Origin: Pisaster brevispinus
Taxonomy: Eukaryota > Echinodermata > Asteroidea > Forcipulatida > Asteriidae
Assembly (NCBI GenBank): GCA_023634235.1
Contig: JAMKCF010000074.1
Location: 124,001 to 188,000 of the forward strand
Length of the DNA stretch: 64,000 nt
Reading direction: 5' to 3'
How positions within the stretch are numbered: position 1 is the first letter of the stretch; each line of letters opens with the position of its first letter. Shown piece after piece: positions 58,686-64,000 of the stretch. The translations under genes and the position numbers were made by a program. The notes under the pieces were generated by a model, which was given only the letters and a program-made list of their open reading frames with translations, had not been told where the DNA came from and made no database searches.

Positions 58686-59799
58686 TAAGCCTGTGACGGT
58701 TAAACGTTTAAACGTTTAAACGTTTACAAAATCACTATGCGTTTAGTAAATTACTAACTGTTTAAACGAAACGAAAAATGAAAAAATAAGCCTTTCGTTT
58801 TCGCTGCCTTATCGCTGTATTTTTCTGCTTGAAACAATTTAGTTTAATTGCAATTGCCCGACAACTACTGTTGAATGGCCCGATACTTTTTATTTCTGGC
58901 AAGTACAGTCTGTCAGAAGGCTGATAGTAACTTGTTTGTGGTTCAATAATTTGCCGACAAGCTTTTGGTCGGCTCCACTGTGGGCACGAGTGATTGACAC
59001 TTACTTGCTCAGCGAACCTAAGCTACAACTAATTAAAACCTACAATTTGTTATACATTTTGCTTTGTACGTTGCGCCGAAAACATACACACAGAATATGC
59101 CGCACAGTGTGGGGTTTTTATATTTGTAGAAAGCTGGCTATGCGTTATTAAGAAACATTAAACAAAAAAATCATTATTGGACGATGTTATCCCCTAATTT
59201 CTGCCCTAAATAATACTTTTTCCATCAACAACCATTTTCATGGATTTGTGATTTAAGGATCGGTTGTTTAGAACTTCGTTTGTAATAAAATCATCGAGAT
59301 TCATCGACCGGTCGACAACGCAAATTGAGAAAATTCCAGTACCTTTGCCACGCATCGCCCTCTATCGGCAAAAGTTGTTGTTGTTTGAATAGCCTTAATC
59401 CAAGGCTGTATATACATGTATTGTACCAATCTGCAGGCGTGCGGCACACTGTGCGGCAATTCTTTACTCGGCCCGTGAGCATGTATCGTGTTGGAGACTA
59501 GCCAAGCTCTCTTATGAATATGGTAATTACAACGGCCATCAACGGCCAATCACAGCATGCGGAATGTTGGTTAGCTTGGACTTTGGACCCTGCTGTTGTA
59601 GACCATACGTTGTGGGGCCCGGACCGATGCACGATTTACCGTGGTTTTTTTTACTTTTTACTTTTCGTTGGACCACCTTCTGGGTGTTTTTCCTTGCAAT
59701 GTTTTTTTGTACCGATCCTTGGATGTTGAAGAAACGTTCTCCATTGCAAGTAAGTTTGTCCAGTTCGTCGTACACAGAATACTGGTTGGGGTGCGTTTT

Positions 59800-59865
59800 C
59801 GCGGTCGTAACCAATAACTGTTTCAATGGCAAGATCAACCGAAAAAGTTATTGGTTACGACCGCG
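59800..59865. repeat. 20-bp perfect-stem hairpin
   Basis: CGCGGTCGTAACCAATAACT (59800-59819) and AGTTATTGGTTACGACCGCG (59846-59865) are exact reverse complements with a 26-nt loop. Confidence 0.95.
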
Positions 59866-59887
59866 ATCGGACTTTGACTAGGACTGA

Positions 59888-59915
59888 CCATAGAGCAAGG
59901 AACCTTGCTCTATGG
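59888..59915. repeat. 28-bp palindrome with AA centre
   Basis: CCATAGAGCAAGG, AA, CCTTGCTCTATGG: two 13-bp arms that touch. They look like abutted termini of a small element that has lost its interior. Confidence 0.9.
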
Positions 59916-60431
59916 ACTTACGTCCGTTTATGTCTGTGTTTTTATTTCCACGTGAATTTGTGCTTGATGGATATGAAGTCTGAATCGTCATGCCTCGCCA
60001 TTGTTATAATTAATACATAAACAGAGCACCAGTCTACTTACAACGACTTGCAACTGCTGGAAAAGTGTATAAGCTGACCTTTGACCGCATTTTGTTTTCT
60101 TCACATTTTTCGTTAATTACGTGATATTTTGATGTTTTTTTTCTTTCTAACAACCATTTAAAATTTATTGTCTGTCATTCCACATCACTAAATTAGGTAA
60201 ACAGTAAGCCAGTGTGTCCCTTTAACATTTGTAATGTACAGAACATGTACATGTATACTGAAATGAACGGTCGCAATTCTAATGCTGGGGTTTGGAAGTC
60301 GGGCATGGCTTGTCGGCTGCTCGTTTGGTCGTATTAAGTGCAGGCGAAAAATAGTTTGTGTGTAAAGGAAGCTTATACCAGTGTTCGACGCTGCCTTTGA
60401 AGTTGCTTTCATTCCGTGGTTTGTCATTTTT

Positions 60432-60510
60432 TTGGCAGGGCAGCCAATTATTTTAGCAGGGCGGCCAATTCTTTGGCAGGGCGGCCTTAAACTTTGGGAG
60501 GGCGGCCGTT
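60432..60510. repeat. GGCAGGGCGGCC tandem repeat, 4 units of about 21 bp
   Basis: GGCAGGGCAGCCAATTATTT, GCAGGGCGGCCAATTCTTTG, GCAGGGCGGCCTTAAACTTTG and GGAGGGCGGCCGTT follow each other inside the hAT-type element. Confidence 0.85.
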
Positions 60511-60762
60511 AATAGTCAAAACATTGGGACTTCCTTGTACCACTGAGGATTTTCTTTGGTGTTCGTGTAATTTAGAACATTGACTTGCCACTGACAAACG
60601 TTTAAACGGTTAACCGTTTAGAAAAGTTTTGTTTAAACGGATAGTAAATTAAACGTAGGGTCACAGGCTTATACAATACCAACGCCAACATTGCCGACCA
60701 AAAGCCAATGTTGGCCCAATGTATGAATGTTATCTGGGAAAGCACTTTAACAAAGGTTGTGA

Positions 60763-61120
60763 AGTTCTCTTGATTCGTTGCTCTGAGATTAAATGCAGCA
60801 AACCTCTCTCTGAGATGGACATGAGTTCAATAAGAGTTTAAAATGCACGTACCTTGGTTACCTCCTGGGTTTATGTTGTGATCAGTTCATTCTGGTCGTC
60901 GTTACAATCAACTACTCAGTGTAGTCATCCATGGTTTCCATCAGTTCATATAGAGTCAGTACATGTCCAAGTGTGTTGTGTTTCTGTGGTGCCTCTACAT
61001 CTTTAACTTGGTGTTGTATATTGTGTGCTGCTGGTGTCGACATCTTATGTTGCAAAACGTCATGGGGAATGTAGACAAATCAATCTAAAAGAAAGAAAGT
61101 TTCAAAATCAAAGAATTAGT
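60763..61120. repeat. Segmental duplication copy B
   Basis: Direct diverged copy of 52112-52460. The reading frame open in copy A is interrupted here and the TGGAG|GTAAGA donor of copy A is replaced by CTAAAAGAAAG. Confidence 0.75.
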
Positions 61121-61640
61121 TATCTATGTAGACACACTACAATCCTACCTCAGATTCAAATACATACCTTGTTGGTTAACGGGATGTTTCTTACAGAAAC
61201 TAGGTGTATTTTTGGCAAAGCCAGTTAATTTTTAGCTGATGGACCACGGGGCTGGAATACTTTTGAAGATGCATGGCCAGTGTTTTAGATTTTGAAACAT
61301 CAATAAAAAAGTTACAACTTTTAACATTGGGAGCTTTAGATGCATGCACTTTTGTTTTTAACTGGAATAAGCAAGTTAATGAATATTCATGACTTCTGTG
61401 ACCTCTGTGCTGTGGGCTGGTCACGGCCTACACACACATCACATGCTGTGCATTTTGTGTACCGTTCATGATCTTTATAATCACACACTGTTTGTAGCTT
61501 GTGTAAATGTAAACTGAGTTGGTTTTAATCACTTTCTTCATATGGGATAATCGAGCTATAAGGGTTATTGCATTTTTATCGCATAGTCATGTTAACAAAT
61601 TTCATTAAGGCATTAACCATTTGCGTTAGTGCGTTTTCCG
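61121..61640. other. No gene recognised
   Basis: AT-rich; the 74-codon minus frame at 61200-61424 is unsupported. Confidence 0.4.
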
Positions 61641-62215
61641 TGCTGTTGGAATCAACATTGACGCTAACACACTTCGTAACCTTTGTAACACTTCTTCAAT
61701 CTGGTGGTTATAAACTGATGGTTATGTTACTGACTTGTTAGTAAATCCCATTTTTTCACACCCAATGTTGGCCTTAAAACAAAGCTAAAATAACGTCAAA
61801 CCCATTAAGTACTAATCACGTTCAACACTAATAGGATGTTCTAACGATAGGCAGTAATGCGTTTTCACCGCATAAACACATACAAAATCAAAAGATTTTT
61901 TATGTGATTACGTAATCACATAATGACACTATCTGCCCCGTCAATGGCGTGTTCTGCACATTTAATAATCAGGTTATTGAAAAGTTTTGAATCAAGTGAT
62001 GCAAACTTAGTATTCACGCTATTGACACAAAAATGTCATTTTTCACAATACCAATATTCACGTTATTGACCAATATTTGACTCCAGTTTTTTACACCTAA
62101 TAATCACGTTTTTGGCTGTTCTTGTATTTGTTGTATTAACCAATAACAATGTTTTTGGCCCAATTCATGTTCAATTCTTAACCACGTTATTGATCTGTTC
62201 TTGAATCATTTCATT
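61641..62215. repeat. Degenerate AATCACGTTATTGACC-type repeats
   Basis: TAATCACGTTCAACAC, TATTCACGCTATTGACAC, TATTCACGTTATTGACCAA, TAATCACGTTTTTGGC and TAACCACGTTATTGATC recur irregularly. CCAATGTTGGCC at 61763 may tie this to the 58.2-kb repeat. Confidence 0.4.
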
Positions 62216-63767
62216 GTTGCTTTTTTTATCACATTTCTTTGTATGGCAATTAATTAATTGATATCATAAGTTTTGGTAATTACATCGGTACCAAGGCTTC
62301 ATGGTCTTGTGCTGTTTATTTATAATTTTAAGTTCACGTATCTGATCCTTTTCATTAAATTTTTGCAATGAAACAAAAGCCTGGATAGTAAAAGCATGCT
62401 GCAAATACATGTTATTTTTTATTTCTGCACTTTTAAAAGATATTGCAGTTTGCATATTTATAGGGGCACATATCTAAAGGTGAACTGATGTTAAAATAGG
62501 GCCAACGCGGTTTAATGACAATCTACGCAAAAACATTAAAGAACATTGTCACTTTAAGAAAATTCGCTTTACTAAAAGTACCGAACTTTGATTAGGCTTT
62601 GGATGTAGCTGGGGCTTCCTTGTCCACTGATACCAACTGTCAGATTTTTAAACTTAAAATATGATTATCCTGATAATGGAACAGGACAGTGTACACCAGT
62701 TAGAATAAGGAAAATGAACACTGTTTATGCATGGAGGATGTCATACAAAACTGCATTTAATCATTTGTAAATTATGTAGGCAGAATGTTGACCTTAATCT
62801 ATAAGCCAGAAAGTGCATTTTTACCTGATTTTGACTCCACAAAATGACTGTTCCTCATAAGAAACTTCAGGGTATTTCCGAATTATATTACAATCTCCAA
62901 ATAACAAAATTAAGTTTCCCAAACCGCGTGTACAAAAAATCTCATATATGCTGCATGCACAATTAAATTAAGGAAGCCATGATCAATTGGTGGCGCTATT
63001 TTCAAATGTCCATTCTAAAAACTGAAAAAGCTCAAAATAATTTAAATTTCTAAAACCCCCAAACAAGATCCTTTTGAATAATTTTAGGTAACAATATGGT
63101 ATAACAATTTAAAACAAAACTGTCATAATTTAATATAAAAACATAATTAATAGAGCATAATAACATGGTTCCAATCTTAAGCTGTGCATGCTATGACATA
63201 CTTAGTGAGTCAGGGTACCTATTTAAGTAAACAATACCACACACTGCAGTGGTGGAAGGAGCACATGGTTTATGTTAATTTGTTATGACTGGAAATGTGT
63301 CGGCTGGGCTCAACAACAACCCAGTTATTCAGGGTAAATACTTTGATATATTGTGTGGAACATTATTATTTAATCTTTGGTGGAATATTTATTTTGCAAG
63401 CTTCAATTTGTTTGAGAAAGTAGAATATTAATTATTCGTAATAATTACTAATTTAGTAATTCAATTATATTTTTTTTACGACTAGTAAATTAATACTCTT
63501 AATAATAGTACCAAATTTTTGAGGGTTTTTTTTTCATTCATTTTTATTTATTTATTTTTCGTGTATCTTGACCTAAAACTTCTTAAATGCTCCATAAAAA
63601 GCAAACAAACAAACAACAAGCAATAAAACAAAACTTAATTAAATAAAGATAATGAGGCAATTTAAAAACAAATTCAAATGTAATTTTTTTTTAAGCCATT
63701 GAAATTATGGTTAAAATGATCAGGCCAACACAGAGACCCAACGTTTGTGCCATTCCAACAACTTTCT
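62216..63767. other. No gene recognised
   Basis: AT-rich sequence with A- and T-runs; no exon or element ends found. Confidence 0.4.
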
Positions 63768-63787
63768 CCCCCCCCCCCCCCCCCCCC
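63768..63787. repeat. C20 homopolymer
   Basis: Twenty consecutive C residues, preceded by a pyrimidine-rich stretch. Confidence 0.95.
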
Positions 63788-64000
63788 GCCCAACCACCAC
63801 ATTAACTAGAAGTATTTTAGTGTAAACAATTTGAATTCGTGTCAAAAACGGTTGCAGCTGGTTCAAAAATTCACAAACAGGTAGTTTTGACCACCCAAAG
63901 AAGTAATTTTAAAACATAAAAAATAAATAATTAATAAAAATAATAAACAAAAACAAAATTAATAGGTCAGAAAAAAAGTATATACTTACAAACTATAAAA
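63788..64000. other. A-rich non-coding end of window
   Basis: Simple A/T-rich sequence with no feature. Confidence 0.5.

Larger units (their letters stand above)
58686..60671. mobile_element. hAT-type element, 1986 bp, 8-bp TSD
   Basis: Identical TACAATAC at 58678-58685 and 60672-60679 flank termini TAAGCCTGTGAC and GTCACAGGCTTA. An 8-bp duplication with this kind of end fits hAT. Subterminal repeats of GTTTAAACG/CGTTTAAAC (left: 58699-58770; right: 60597-60660) are at both ends in a form typical of transposase-binding arrays. The interior has no recognisable transposase; frames are at most 105 codons. Internal structure includes two palindromic hairpins and a GGCAGGGCGGCC tandem repeat. Confidence 0.87.

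Overview
The window is non-coding, repeat-dense DNA from a complex eukaryote. It is AT-rich, has eukaryotic splice-like signals, and carries satellites, minisatellites, a Penelope-like retroelement and several terminal-inverted-repeat DNA transposons. No long host protein-coding gene can be supported. The frequent TACATGTA-type words, the Penelope-like element with a GIY-YIG domain and the mix of hAT and pogo-like elements suggest a marine invertebrate deuterostome, perhaps an echinoderm such as a sea star. That placement is inference and could not be checked here.

Layout. 1-4338 is the end of a 314-bp satellite array (about 14 copies) that decays into a divergent edge at 4339-4682. 4.7-12.4 kb holds a possible LTR fragment (about 6.1-6.5 kb), a promoter-like cluster (7.09-7.2 kb) and a complete non-autonomous hAT element with an 8-bp target duplication (9730-10898) that contains a 300-bp palindrome. 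12436-13328 is a 25-bp minisatellite with no length variation. 13.7-14.4 kb has inverted relics of a coding fragment and a SINE tail. 15990-16425 and 49961-50307 are two opposite-facing copies of one MITE. 16.67-16.92 kb is an isolated GC-rich island. 18.37-21.2 kb has the best promoter and first-exon candidate, followed by three exon-like segments. Further exon-like segments at 31.5, 50.6 and 51.6-52.4 kb could belong to a long spliced transcript, coding or not.

27928-29338 is a 5'-truncated Penelope-like element on the minus strand. It has a 13-bp target duplication, an intact partial RT and GIY-YIG reading frame, and a hammerhead ribozyme motif in its 3' region. 30026-30718 is a minisatellite whose every unit carries a TCF/LEF-type motif. 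34.6-35.7 kb and 44.2-45.1 kb are an old inverted repeat pair. 53.05-56.85 kb is a mosaic tandem array rich in ETS-like palindromes and nuclear-receptor half sites, interrupted by a pogo/Tigger-like element (55663-56447). 58686-60671 is a second hAT-type element inserted into an older tandem repeat.

There is no operon-like or pathway logic. The functional content visible is the PLE open reading frame with its ribozyme, promoter-like motifs, and repeats that amplify regulatory words (YY1/TISU, TCF/LEF, ETS).
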